Notes under the pieces: model-generated
What the model was told of the DNA's origin: nothing
Seen by the model: only the letters and a program-made list of their open reading frames with translations
Database searches by the model: none
Position numbers and translations under genes: made by a program
Assembly (NCBI GenBank): GCA_008508345.1
Contig: QNGE01000735.1
Location: 143,122-207,121, forward strand
Direction: 5' to 3'
DNA from: Paragonimus westermani
Lineage: Eukaryota > Platyhelminthes > Trematoda > Plagiorchiida > Troglotrematidae
Length of the DNA stretch: 64,000 nucleotides
In this document: positions 60,201 to 64,000 of the stretch, piece after piece
Numbering within the stretch: position 1 is the stretch's first letter
How the letters are laid out: every line of letters begins with the position of its first letter

Positions 60201-61745
60201 CAGTAGACGTCTAAACGAATGAGTTCTTCCACTAAATTAAAAAATTTGAAAGTTTTCGAAATTCGATAAGGTCGTGGAGTGTAACAAATTAATCTGAGCA
60301 AGTGAAAATGATAGTATATTCGTCTCATTACTTACAATATCGACGTTGTCAAAATAAACATCCATCAACCTCATAATCTACATTATATTTAAACTTTTAG
60401 TCAGATCATGTTGAATTTTCTGCTTTTATTATTTTCGGGCTTATGTTTATCATCTTAGTTGGATGAATACAGTTCAGATTATTGAGACTTTTAACCACTC
60501 ACGACCATATGGGTTTGAGGTTCAAATAAACTCTGGGTTTTTGACGTGTGTCTTCAAACTAACGCTCTATGGTTTGTTCCTAGTCCAAACTTATATGACG
60601 GAGGTGACTGAGAGGAGATTTGGATCAGCAGTTTCAACAGTAAGAGTGAAAATCGTCATTTGCACGCTGACACATCAGGATTCCAAGCTGAGGGGTTCCG
60701 TTTTTGGCTCTCTCCAACCTACTGTGTTTCAAGTTCAAATCTAAACCTACTACTAAGCGTTTTATGTATATGTTAGAAATCATAAAGCTGTTTTTTAGTT
60801 TACAAAACACTTATTACAGTTGACCGAGACCAATAAGCCAACACTGATATGAGTAGTGGGAAATATGGACTAACAAAACCACCTCCAGCGATGCTCAACA
60901 GAGATTGTCTGGGTGGTCAACGAGCATCACCAGTAACAAGGAATTTGTAAGGTTTAGCTGAGTTGTATAGTTTTTTTTACTTGCTTTTTCAAATCATTGG
61001 TTATTATGCACTTGAAAGTACTGTAGATTGAACACCTTTAACAACCCATTTCACCCTTCCTCTCGTAAAGAAATGCCTATGTCAAGAAGCTTCATACTAT
61101 AGCTATGTTTAACCTTTATGATTGTCAGGGTCCAAGTGGCTTGCAGTTTAATCTGTGAGTCATATCAGGAAATTCATTAATAAAACTATACTGGACTTAT
61201 TGATTGTGCCTCTGGGCGTTAAGTTGGCAAAAGTCGACACTTTGGTGCAGAAAAACGTCTTCCTTTGTGAGTAGCGTTCAAATGAAGTGTTCGCGTAGAT
61301 GAAATGTAAGTCATTCAATCGGCTTCAGACGACAAAACGCTCCTGACGAGGTCACACTCTCGTAACAATTTGTATGGCTACTGCTAACCTGGATAAGATA
61401 ATTTACTTTACGTACTCGCGTTATCAATTTAAACTAACCATTTCTATTGTAACAACATAAAAAAAGTGTACATATTAATAACTGGAAAATTACAGATCTG
61501 TTCCATTTTGATTTGTCGAAATTAATTAAGTCGTGTTGGTGAGTCAGAGGTCCATCCTCATCCCTACAAAACCATGCGAGTGCAGCTCAGCTTACAAAAC
61601 GTAATCGCGTTCGTTACTACTACAGGTTCACAGACTGAAAGGAGAAATCGATCGGTTGACTGCGGAATTATCCCAACTGGAATCTGCTTGTAAAATGGAA
61701 TCAAGCCAATGTGTTGACTTGGCGACTGAGTTGAGTCATCAGCAG
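14989..61745 (+). CDS. Coiled-coil protein gene, 12 recognised exons (5' end missing)
   Basis: Twelve plus-strand exons join into one open frame of 690 codons: 14989-15264, 17716-17892, 23318-23401, 33591-33686, 39760-39843, 43424-43756, 48514-48621, 49709-49864, 52869-53084, 54339-54527, 59968-60198 and 61626-61745. Each has an AG acceptor and GT donor, and each is a multiple of three in phase 0. The first exon is polar and Ser/Thr/Pro-rich. The second becomes helical, and the rest is rich in Glu, Gln, Lys, Leu and Ala with heptad-like spacing, so a long dimeric coiled coil is expected. Such proteins often act as scaffolds of centrosomes, cilia or Golgi, but no diagnostic domain is visible and I assign no family. 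The start codon and promoter were not found, and the 3' end is uncertain (63507-63786). Small exons between those listed could have been missed. Confidence 0.8.
15265..17715. other. Intron a-b
   Basis: About 2.45 kb. A B-box-like GGTTCGATCCC at 16018-16028 hints at an old tRNA-derived repeat, but no family is established. Nothing else was recognised. Confidence 0.4.
17716..17892 (+). CDS. Coiled-coil gene, exon b (59 codons)
   Basis: Donor AAA then GTGAGT at 17893. The exon reads NLTPYVGGSNPDF and then enters a helical segment from TANKRLNMLEHQLYVQQ to TLMYK. The acceptor chosen (ACTAG before 17716) has a weak pyrimidine tract but gives phase 0. AG sites at 17740-17741 and 17775-17776 are alternatives that break the phase. 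The coiled coil begins here. Confidence 0.65.
19795..19905 (+). mobile_element. Very degenerate SINE-1 fragment
   Basis: A box-like AGCGTAGTGGCCAACAC, B box-like GGCGTGCAACCC, then CACTGATAATCTCTGACAAATGG at the hammerhead position keep the family order. The core is broken. Confidence 0.35.
20572..20883 (-). mobile_element. Solo LTR, family LTR-2 (304 bp) with target duplication
   Basis: The LTR body is 20576-20879. On the minus strand it starts TGTAGTGAGGA and ends GGATCCACAACA. It is flanked by perfect 4-bp duplications, CTAC on the plus strand (20572-20575 and 20880-20883). A minus-strand AATAAA (20613-20618) lies about 40 bases before the 3' end, which fixes the orientation. A diverged relative is at 41725-41987. 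No coding retroelement is attached. Confidence 0.8.
21101..21235 (+). mobile_element. SINE-1 5' body fragment
   Basis: GGAGTTAACGTGGCAATTACAGTGTCTCC, then a GTGGTTGAGCATTCACA block and GATAATT match the 5' body at 47760-47880 and 51225-51330. The tRNA-like part and ribozyme are absent. Confidence 0.5.
22685..22880 (+). mobile_element. Degenerate SINE-1 copy with recognisable A and B boxes
   Basis: AGGCGCAGTGATCAACACGG corresponds to the A box of full copies and GGGCTTCAAACTCCAG to the B box. The hammerhead region reads CACTAAGTGCTATGTCGAGAGTGGAAATCGACTCTA and has lost CTGATGA. The tail TTCGAAATAGG...ATCTATCTGATTGC follows. Confidence 0.6.
23318..23401 (+). CDS. Coiled-coil gene, exon c (28 codons)
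   Basis: Acceptor TTTTTCACAG; donor GAG then GTCAGT. Reads VSEREEVLSRLSTETNKLK and ends YEQLNLE, exactly four heptads long and highly charged. Phase 0 at both ends. Confidence 0.75.
25041..25217 (-). CDS. Possible isolated exon of an unidentified minus-strand gene
   Basis: On the minus strand the stretch lies between an acceptor-like CCGCCAG and a donor-like GAA then GTAAAA. It reads 58 codons in symmetric phase 2, with good protein-like composition: IILREYSFYVSFPKTG, then GGYMAGTVAIND, ELYFECIGSTNKT and RDWPFW. An N-glycosylation sequon (NKT) is present. It is antisense within an intron of the coiled-coil gene. I do not recognise the family and found no partner exon; it could be a retrocopy scrap. 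Confidence 0.25.
25617..25838 (-). mobile_element. SINE-2 copy
   Basis: On the minus strand the repeat runs from a GTGGATTC block, through GGATCATTTGGTGGATTC, GAGACAGTGGGACGGGTGCG and GGAGCCCCCGACGTGACTTCGT, to a tRNA-like 3' part with A box-like TAAGCCAGCCGG, B box-like TGATTCGAATCCG and a short end. It is collinear with 35598-35814 and 29645-29830. Confidence 0.7.
25845..26045 (+). mobile_element. Degenerate SINE-1 copy next to SINE-2
   Basis: GTGCATTGACCAATACAGTTGCCTCATG corresponds to the A-box segment. The hammerhead region reads CTGACAA...GGAACTCGAATC, with G8 and A13 changed and stem II weakened. The tail AAAATTCCGTGGGAATTC...GATCAG...GTGATGTTCAAT follows. The ribozyme is not expected to work. 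Confidence 0.6.
26129..27330 (+). pseudogene. Broken Ty3/Gypsy element: gag scrap and reverse transcriptase scrap
   Basis: At about 26410-26540 the reading QLITGIKDHIHETLL, then LSKDQVVSLAK, matches the end of Gypsy-type capsid regions; upstream the gag-like reading changes frame near 26280-26340. At about 27080-27300 a continuous frame gives KGGTVRMCNDSKAVNSQ, then DERLVKLADAQFFSNSDLRK and MQLTPESKYPTT. These match the first conserved blocks of Gypsy reverse transcriptase, with the catalytic Asp of block A present. The protease region between them and the YxDD-containing half are missing. The element is non-autonomous and decayed. Confidence 0.7.
27752..28683. other. Assembly gap, 932 unknown bases
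   Basis: A run of N. It begins between the Gypsy relic and the Penelope-like element and removes the Penelope reverse transcriptase. Open frames across it are meaningless. Confidence 0.99.
28684..29236 (-). mobile_element. Penelope-like retroelement, N-terminal part of the ORF, cut by the gap
   Basis: From an ATG at 29236 the minus strand is open for 184 codons up to the gap. The last 75 residues carry the signature seen before the reverse transcriptase of Penelope-like elements: LSDRALSEAENKLLNKGLNF, a Pro-rich turn, then SNLSTKERDA at the gap edge. In the family an RT and usually a GIY-YIG endonuclease follow; here both would lie in or beyond the gap. After the gap (27683-27751) I see nothing Penelope-like. 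The frame has no stop so far, so the copy may be fairly young. It is antisense to the coiled-coil gene, in its longest intron. Confidence 0.75.
29237..29644 (-). promoter_or_regulatory. 5' flank of the Penelope-like element, possible promoter
   Basis: Upstream of the element's ATG on the minus strand is a CCAAT box (GACCAATCAGAACGC, about 29500-29516). A diverged second copy of 29455-29645 at 9018-9215 shows this stretch belongs to the repeat rather than to the host locus. Promoter activity is inferred from the CCAAT motif and position only. Confidence 0.4.
29645..29830 (+). mobile_element. SINE-2 copy abutting the Penelope-like element
   Basis: ATCATTTGGTGTAATCCATGAGACAGTGGGACAGG, then GAAAGCTCGGAGCCCCCGGCG, then a tRNA-like part with TTCGTAGCTCAGTTGACAGAG as A box. 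The B box is mutated (GATGATCGGAAACC). It is in opposite orientation to the Penelope ORF. Confidence 0.65.
33591..33686 (+). CDS. Coiled-coil gene, exon d (32 codons)
   Basis: Acceptor TTTCTAAAACAG; donor GAA then GTGAGT. Reads HQRVSGLHSDLENELK and ends LKELREE. Helical and charged; phase 0 at both ends. Confidence 0.75.
35598..35814 (-). mobile_element. SINE-2 copy
   Basis: Collinear with 25617-25838. On the minus strand the tRNA-like part reads TTCGTAACTCAGCCGGTAGA, then CTGATTCGAATCCG, both good matches to pol III A and B boxes. The upstream body (GGATCATTTGGTGGATTCC, GAGACAGTGGGACGG) is intact. This copy has the best-preserved internal promoter of the family here. Confidence 0.75.
36455..36560 (+). 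mobile_element. tRNA-like fragment, probably SINE-2 related
   Basis: TTACGTAGCTCAACTGGTTGAGCACAC is a good A-box region and CACTGGTTCAACTGC a fair B box. No acceptor-stem pairing or 3' CCA context marks it as a working tRNA gene. Confidence 0.45.
39760..39843 (+). CDS. Coiled-coil gene, exon e (28 codons)
   Basis: Acceptor ATGTTTTCAG; donor CAG then GTTGGA, weaker than the others. Reads LEKKATQVTNLQLELEATQQ and ends LKKEQ, four heptads with Leu at regular spacing. Phase 0 at both ends. It has the same length as exon c. Confidence 0.75.
39844..43423. other. Intron e-f
   Basis: About 3.6 kb. It holds the LTR-2 relative at 41725-41987. The overlapping short frames at 40500-41140 carry no motif. 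Nothing else was recognised. Confidence 0.45.
41725..41987 (-). mobile_element. LTR-2 relative, diverged solo LTR (263 bp)
   Basis: Shares the outer ends with 20576-20879: GGATGGCGCAAGGGTTGTTTATT at the left and GTGTGAGTAGTATAG...CCTCACTACA at the right, with a diverged centre. A minus-strand AATAAA is at 41758-41763. The flanks (GTAA left, ATAG right) do not match, so no target duplication remains. Confidence 0.6.
43424..43756 (+). CDS. Coiled-coil gene, exon f (111 codons, longest)
   Basis: Acceptor GTTTTTGACAG; donor CAG CAG then GTACAG. Reads from NSRVLKENVLLREKVDRQLG, through an Ala-, Gln- and Glu-rich helix (EAELARVRSANSRLELGLQE), to TELSHTKRKILDQQ. Uninterrupted predicted coiled coil with no Pro. 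The frame stays open for 26 codons past the donor, so read-through would give a truncated protein, but the downstream part no longer looks helical. Phase 0 at both ends. Confidence 0.85.
45150..45210 (-). repeat. tRNA-like relic
   Basis: On the minus strand TGGTCTAAGCG matches an A box and GGTTCAAACCCC a B box, about 33 bases apart. Arms do not fold convincingly and no family copy was found elsewhere in the window. It may be a decayed tRNA gene or a third SINE. Confidence 0.35.
47538..47696 (-). mobile_element. SINE-1 3' part with intact hammerhead, head-to-head with next copy
   Basis: On the minus strand it starts just upstream of the ribozyme (ATATGCACTA), carries the hammerhead at 47648-47692, then the family tail through GAAAGAGGCTGGC, CTATCTGAATGC and the ACTACTCATCAGTA end. 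The A and B boxes are lost where it meets the following plus-strand copy. Confidence 0.8.
47648..47692 (-). ncRNA. Hammerhead ribozyme with complete conserved core
   Basis: On the minus strand: stem I GCACTA (47692-47687) pairs with TAGTGC (47653-47648). The core is CTGACGA (47686-47680), allowed because the position that differs from CTGATGA (N7) is free. Stem II is GCTCT (47679-47675) and AGAGC (47670-47666) with loop AATG. GAAA (47665-47662) is intact. Stem III is two base pairs closed by TCGA, then GTC (47656-47654) as cleavage triplet. All invariant bases are present, so self-cleavage is expected. The tiny stem III resembles the minimal hammerheads of Penelope-like elements and retrozymes, which often work better as dimers. 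Confidence 0.85.
47697..48088 (+). mobile_element. SINE-1 full-length copy
   Basis: It contains the 5' body (CGCCTTGCGGGTTTAATG to TAGTGTGAGGTC), a tRNA-like part with A box GGCGCAGTGGTTAACACGG and B box GGAGTTCAAATCCCGGCC, a hammerhead with a one-base core deletion, and the tail ending at TTGAAAAT beside the N at 48089. It defines the family with 51146-51545. From about 47790 to the end it is almost identical to 55551-55858 in reverse. Confidence 0.85.
47963..48006 (+). ncRNA. Hammerhead motif with one-base core deletion
   Basis: Stems I and II, GAAA and GTC match the intact copy, but the first core segment reads CTGAGA: one base between A6 and G8 is missing. The 3' strand of stem I ends TAGTGA rather than TAGTGC. 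The deletion should abolish or strongly reduce cleavage. Confidence 0.75.
48089..48089. other. Single unknown base at the SINE-1 end
   Basis: One N follows TTGAAAAT at the SINE tail. It may mark an unresolved join or uncertain base call in a repeat. Confidence 0.95.
48514..48621 (+). CDS. Coiled-coil gene, exon g (36 codons)
   Basis: Acceptor TGTCATTTCTAG; donor CGA then GTGAGT. Reads NNLKYWREQAELNTNLLHEK and ends LKQELENCYR. Phase 0 at both ends. Confidence 0.8.
48622..49708. other. Intron g-h
   Basis: About 1.1 kb, holding the miniature LTR-1 element at 48912-49028. Nothing else was recognised. Confidence 0.5.
48908..49032 (+). mobile_element. Miniature LTR-1 (117 bp) with its own target duplication
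   Basis: The body is 48912-49028. It begins TGTGGTGGG and ends CGCTACA, as the 528-bp LTR-1 does. The last 85 bases or so match the 3' end of 3309-3836, including AATAAAGATTGTGCTTTATTG (20-base core) and AATAAA at 48991-48996. Flanks are a perfect ATAA duplication (48908-48911 and 49029-49032). The centre of the long LTR is absent. Confidence 0.8.
49709..49864 (+). CDS. Coiled-coil gene, exon h (52 codons)
   Basis: Acceptor ACTTATTTATAG; donor CAA then GTAAGA. Reads DCEHQTHSLSLLKVEQKTA, then EEKLIQLQAGYECKHQES, and ends NVSQLQ. Phase 0 at both ends. Confidence 0.8.
50921..51106 (-). mobile_element. SINE-1 3' half, older, head-to-head with the next copy
   Basis: On the minus strand it runs from a B-box remnant (CGGAGTTCTGTTGTCGGCC) through a damaged hammerhead (CTGCCGATCAGCTCT...GAACGAAACC) to the tail. 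GAAAC remains, but CTGATGA and stem II are mutated. Confidence 0.7.
51107..51545 (+). mobile_element. SINE-1 tail fragment followed by full-length copy
   Basis: At 51107-51145 there is an isolated plus-strand SINE-1 tail (ACTTGAAAGTAACCAAATCC, then GACTTATCATCAATA). A nearly full copy follows directly (ATCGCCTTGCAGGTTTAATG to GATGTTCAATCTG). Its A box is GGCGCAGTGGTCAACATGG and its B box CGGAGTTCTATTGTCGG is damaged. The hammerhead keeps GAGAGCGAAAC and a GTC but has lost CTGATGA. Tail followed by head is the layout of a dimer in which the first unit is mostly lost. Confidence 0.75.
52869..53084 (+). CDS. Coiled-coil gene, exon i (72 codons)
   Basis: Acceptor GGCCTGTTTCAG; donor GAG then GTGAGT. 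Reads EQLGRERKACETLRKELATL, then LVKAREEIIKRSSNEERLEE, and ends AETASKSALHE. Strong heptad pattern with no Pro. Phase 0 at both ends. Confidence 0.88.
53085..54338. other. Intron i-j
   Basis: About 1.25 kb. An AT-rich low-complexity patch at about 53580-53625 (TATTATATTATTTTATTATA) is the only notable feature. Confidence 0.5.
54339..54527 (+). CDS. Coiled-coil gene, exon j (63 codons)
   Basis: Acceptor TCTATTTGCTCAG; donor CAT then GTGAGT. Reads VKQLEHSLETYEAQKMSVQN, then RLQELEQQRDEALLVK, and ends QSQHAEKQKH. Phase 0 at both ends. Confidence 0.88.
55195..55375 (+). mobile_element. Old SINE-1 copy, ribozyme lost
   Basis: CCCAGTGTTCAACAAGGCTGCCTCATTAAGAG corresponds to the A-box segment. The B box has become TCAATTTAAATCTC. 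The tail is clear: GGTCTTCGAAAATGGGCTGGCC, then CTTTCTGAATG and GTGATCAAATG. The hammerhead segment is unrecognisable. Confidence 0.5.
55520..55858 (-). mobile_element. SINE-1 nearly full copy, cut by the gap
   Basis: Minus-strand copy with B box GGAGTTCAAATCCCGGCC, A box GGCGCAGTGGTTAACACGG, 5' body up to GGCAGTAACTGTGTCTCC at the gap edge, and the full tail. It matches 47790-48088 with about two differences over roughly 300 bases, including the same hammerhead deletion. Confidence 0.85.
55630..55673 (-). ncRNA. Hammerhead motif with the same one-base deletion
   Basis: On the minus strand the core reads CTGAGA with intact stem II, GAAA, short stem III and GTC, and stem I ends TAGTGA. It is identical to the motif at 47963-48006 and is predicted inactive or weak. 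Confidence 0.75.
55859..56090. other. Assembly gap, 232 unknown bases
   Basis: Run of N between SINE-1 and LTR-1, both in the same orientation. It hides the 3' part of the LTR and the 5' start of the SINE. Confidence 0.99.
56091..56302 (-). mobile_element. LTR-1 copy, 5' 212 bases, cut by the gap
   Basis: On the minus strand it starts TGTGGTGGATTGTCAGG and matches 3309-3520 base for base except one change (GGACCAACGG for GGACCGACGG). The rest of the LTR lies in the gap, so its target duplication cannot be tested; the flank next to the start is ATTA. It may be a solo LTR or the 5' LTR of an element shortened by the assembly. Confidence 0.85.
59460..59630. mobile_element. SINE-1 scraps in both orientations
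   Basis: At 59460-59505 CACGCTCAACCACAACTTTG...CAGTTTGCCCG matches the 5' body in reverse. At 59555-59630 GGGCTGAACGAAAAATC...GGCTATGATCGTGTGTGAG...GTGCAATCTG matches the tail in forward orientation. This is a third, heavily decayed opposed arrangement. Confidence 0.4.
59968..60198 (+). CDS. Coiled-coil gene, exon k (77 codons)
   Basis: Acceptor TATGTTCCAG. Reads LERSEGCIQTLNNKMKLMQ, then QRLTERLQHVEQNREELVQK and LKTEFENYRIHNQ. The donor chosen, GTG then GTCAGT at 60199, matches the type used after exon c and keeps phase 0. If it is not used, the frame runs eight codons more to a TGA at 60220-60222 and would end the protein. The good exon l downstream favours splicing, but an alternative short form is possible. 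Confidence 0.8.
60199..61625. other. Intron k-l
   Basis: About 1.4 kb with no repeat or gene recognised. Confidence 0.4.
61626..61745 (+). CDS. Coiled-coil gene, exon l (40 codons)
   Basis: Acceptor TACTACTACAG; donor CAG CAG then GTAAGC. Reads VHRLKGEIDRLTAELSQLES and ends DLATELSHQQ. Helical and charged; phase 0 at both ends. Confidence 0.78.
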
Positions 61746-63506
61746 GTAAGCTGAAGCTCGACCGTTCGTTTTTCTCCACTGAATGCACAACTTCAAACAC
61801 ATATCATTCAAGATGGTTTTACTTGCTTTTTGTTCAAGCAGACCATTGTGAGATCAAAAGGTCTAGTGAGAATGTTTTGTCTCTATGAGATGAACAATAA
61901 CGTGACCACGCAATGCAAGGAGGTAGATTTGGCATCTTATTTGGAGTATCATTGAAATGTGACTGAAATTGTTTGATAAGTGATGATACTGAGCGATAGG
62001 AATGTGTAGAATAGAACTTTGATGAACAGGTTTTTCAAACAAACCTCTTCGTTACCCAGCTGACCTCCGAGATGCCTGATCGGAACTTGTGATAGATAAT
62101 TGTGACAATAACGTTTTAAACTGTATACTAACCTATCGTCTACATGAACACTTGGTTTGCCTCTTGCTAACTGCTGTGTAAACTACACAATTAACGCTGA
62201 CTAATCGGACATTTGTATTGTGACTACTTGGCCACTAGACGTATTTGGACGTCCCTATTAGGTTCACATAGGCATGCTTACCTACACAGTTCGAACGGGA
62301 ATGCTGGACTCAAGTTACACTATTTAAGAGAATCATCAGTTACTGATAGTTACATTAGCTGAACTAGGAAACAGCAATATTTGGCCAACAAGCGACGCTC
62401 TGATCAGGATATGATAATCAGTTACTGATAGATTTGTTAATTTCTTTACCCGCGGGTAGTCAGTTTTGCCAAGGCCTTAGCTTTGCAAACGTGTTATTCA
62501 ACGTTCAAAGTAATATTGTTGACTTTCACTCCCACGCTTCTCAGCTCTGTTCAGCGCACGGCTACGATGGGTAGAATGAGTCATAGTTTCAGTAATCGAC
62601 TATACGTAAATATAGAGTCGTGAGTTAAACGGATAAGACAAGTCGTCTGTCTGTTTCGAACGACCTACCTCGTCATGGTCACAATACACCGAAGTTAAAA
62701 TGGTTGGTCTGTTTAACATTGCGGTTCACCTTTACTTATATTTCCTTCTTTATTGTTTTGTTCTATCAGCCTTCCATTTTGAACGCAAGACAGGGTGCTA
62801 CGAAGTGTTATACTGTGACTATATGTGTGTTACGAGCTTTGACAACCATGTGCCTTGGATAATTCTTTCAAGGTATTCTGACTGCTAGCTACGTCAGTTT
62901 TTCATTCCATGTGATAAACGTCTATAGTCGTCCGCTAAAGACATGACAAATTCGACTCGTCGTGACCACGGCTGTGTGTGATTGCACTTCATATTTGATA
63001 CCGTTCGGTTGTTTGGTCTTCAGTTATTGCGTGTAACCAAGCTTCCTTAGCTTGCTTTTCTAAATTTCCATTCTGACATCTAGACTTTAATGTGTGTCCT
63101 TCCTAAAACTGGTCGACTGTTCGCGATCTATAGTCAGATCTGTGGTTTGATTGGATTGGATCAATATCTGGGGGGACATGCAGACCATCACGACCCACGT
63201 ATAAGCCACTGAGAACTGAATACACGCTAGTAGATTAGGAGAGAAATCGGCTGTAGCGCCAAGGTTGTTTTTAAAATACTAGTTATTAGAACAATATGCT
63301 TGAACAGGTATCAGACCAGGACAAACGAAATGAGTAAATCAAAGCTATGAGGTATTGCAACAAATGGACCAATCAGAAACAAAATCGTTACAGTCCATTG
63401 ACGGCCGTTCCTGGGATTAGTGCTGACTTTCTGTAAAGAGTGCATCCATTTTCCCAGTAATCTGAAGTTGTGATTTTATCACAGTTTCTTTCTGATGATT
63501 TTTCAG
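61746..63506. other. Intron l to possible terminal exon
   Basis: About 1.8 kb. No repeat or exon recognised. Confidence 0.35.
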
Positions 63507-63779
63507 CGCTTCAATCAGGCACACAACACTATTTACCTGACACAACCCAAGAATCTGAATCGTTTGTTAACAATAGTTCTGATACTTTCACATGAAAAAA
63601 TGCGAGATTTTGACACCTTACCAGGAAACAGCGGCACAACCATAGGGATGATCGATTTAGCCAAAATTCCAACAGATAAATGTCTACGTAACTCAAAATT
63701 AGAGCAGATATGTTTACAGAATATATGCTGTTATTATTTTCACTTTGTGTTTATATACCCATGCTGTGTTTCATCTTAG
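63507..63779 (+). CDS. Possible terminal exon of the coiled-coil gene
   Basis: Acceptor TGATTTTTCAG at 63506. In phase 0, matching exon l, the frame is open for 90 codons to a TAG at 63777-63779, directly before an AATAAA. The middle (MRDFDTLPGNSGTTIGMIDL) looks protein-like but the end is oddly rich in Cys, Phe and Tyr. Another frame gives a short Ser/Thr-rich end (DTTQESESFVNNSSDTFT, stop at 63593-63595), more like a natural C terminus, but it needs a different phase. I cannot decide between them. Confidence 0.3.
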   Translation, partial: RFNQAHNTIYLTQPKNLNRLLTIVLILSHEKMRDFDTLPGNSGTTIGMIDLAKIPTDKCLRNSKLEQICLQNICCYYFHFVFIYPCCVSS

Positions 63780-63780
63780 T

Positions 63781-63786
63781 AATAAA
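63781..63786 (+). promoter_or_regulatory. Candidate polyadenylation signal (AATAAA)
   Basis: It lies just after the stop of the possible terminal exon on the plus strand. It supports a transcript end here but could be chance in AT-rich DNA. Confidence 0.35.
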
Positions 63787-64000
63787 TGAGGGCTCCGCGT
63801 AGTGTGTGATTCATTGGCATGATCAGCTAGCAATATATCAGAAACTTAGTGTATGGTCAATGTCAAAATATTTATACAAATACACGAGGTCCAAAAGCAT
63901 TTAAGCACGTTTGTAATTCACAACAACCATCCGCGGACAATTATAGTACAAAATCCTTTTCTTCTAACAACACCTGAACCCGTATTAAGTATTTCCAATT
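63787..64000. other. Right end of window, no feature seen
   Basis: Non-coding flank after the possible polyadenylation site. Confidence 0.3.

Noticed and set aside
1..64000. CRISPR arrays, bacterial operons, prophage or ribosomal RNA
   Set aside because: No regularly spaced direct repeats, no dense collinear genes and no rRNA-like blocks; the window is clearly eukaryotic.

Overview
The window looks like nuclear DNA of a flatworm, most likely a digenean fluke. The reasons are very long introns around short exons, conventional GT-AG splice sites, many decayed retroelements, and a tRNA-derived SINE that carries a hammerhead ribozyme, as the Sm-alpha repeats of schistosomes do. Species cannot be fixed from the sequence. 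There are two runs of unknown bases (27752-28683 and 55859-56090) and a single N at 48089.

Layout. At the left end a single-exon gene on the minus strand (680-2749) encodes a 689-residue, very lysine-rich protein with a nuclear-localisation-like basic block. From 14989 to at least 61745 the plus strand carries one long gene in at least 12 small exons spread over about 47 kb. It encodes about 690 residues, nearly all coiled coil after the first exon. Every exon is a multiple of three and starts and ends in phase 0, so the exons join in one open frame. The first coding exon was not found; a possible terminal exon with an AATAAA lies at 63507-63786. Nothing in the sequence links the two genes functionally.

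The intergenic space and introns are filled with mobile elements. (1) SINE-1: a 5' body, a tRNA-like part with A and B boxes, a hammerhead ribozyme, and a 3' tail; about a dozen copies, some paired head to head. (2) SINE-2: a second tRNA-derived repeat with its tRNA part near the 3' end; four copies. (3) Two families of solo LTR, several with perfect 4-bp target duplications, including a 117-bp miniature. (4) A Penelope-like element on the minus strand, cut by the large gap. (5) Broken Ty3/Gypsy gag, reverse transcriptase and integrase relics.

Most notable points: a hammerhead with all expected core bases at 47648-47692, beside copies with single core lesions; two nearly identical SINE-1 copies in opposite orientation, both next to unresolved bases; a miniature LTR with its own target duplication; and a coiled-coil gene with only phase-0 introns.
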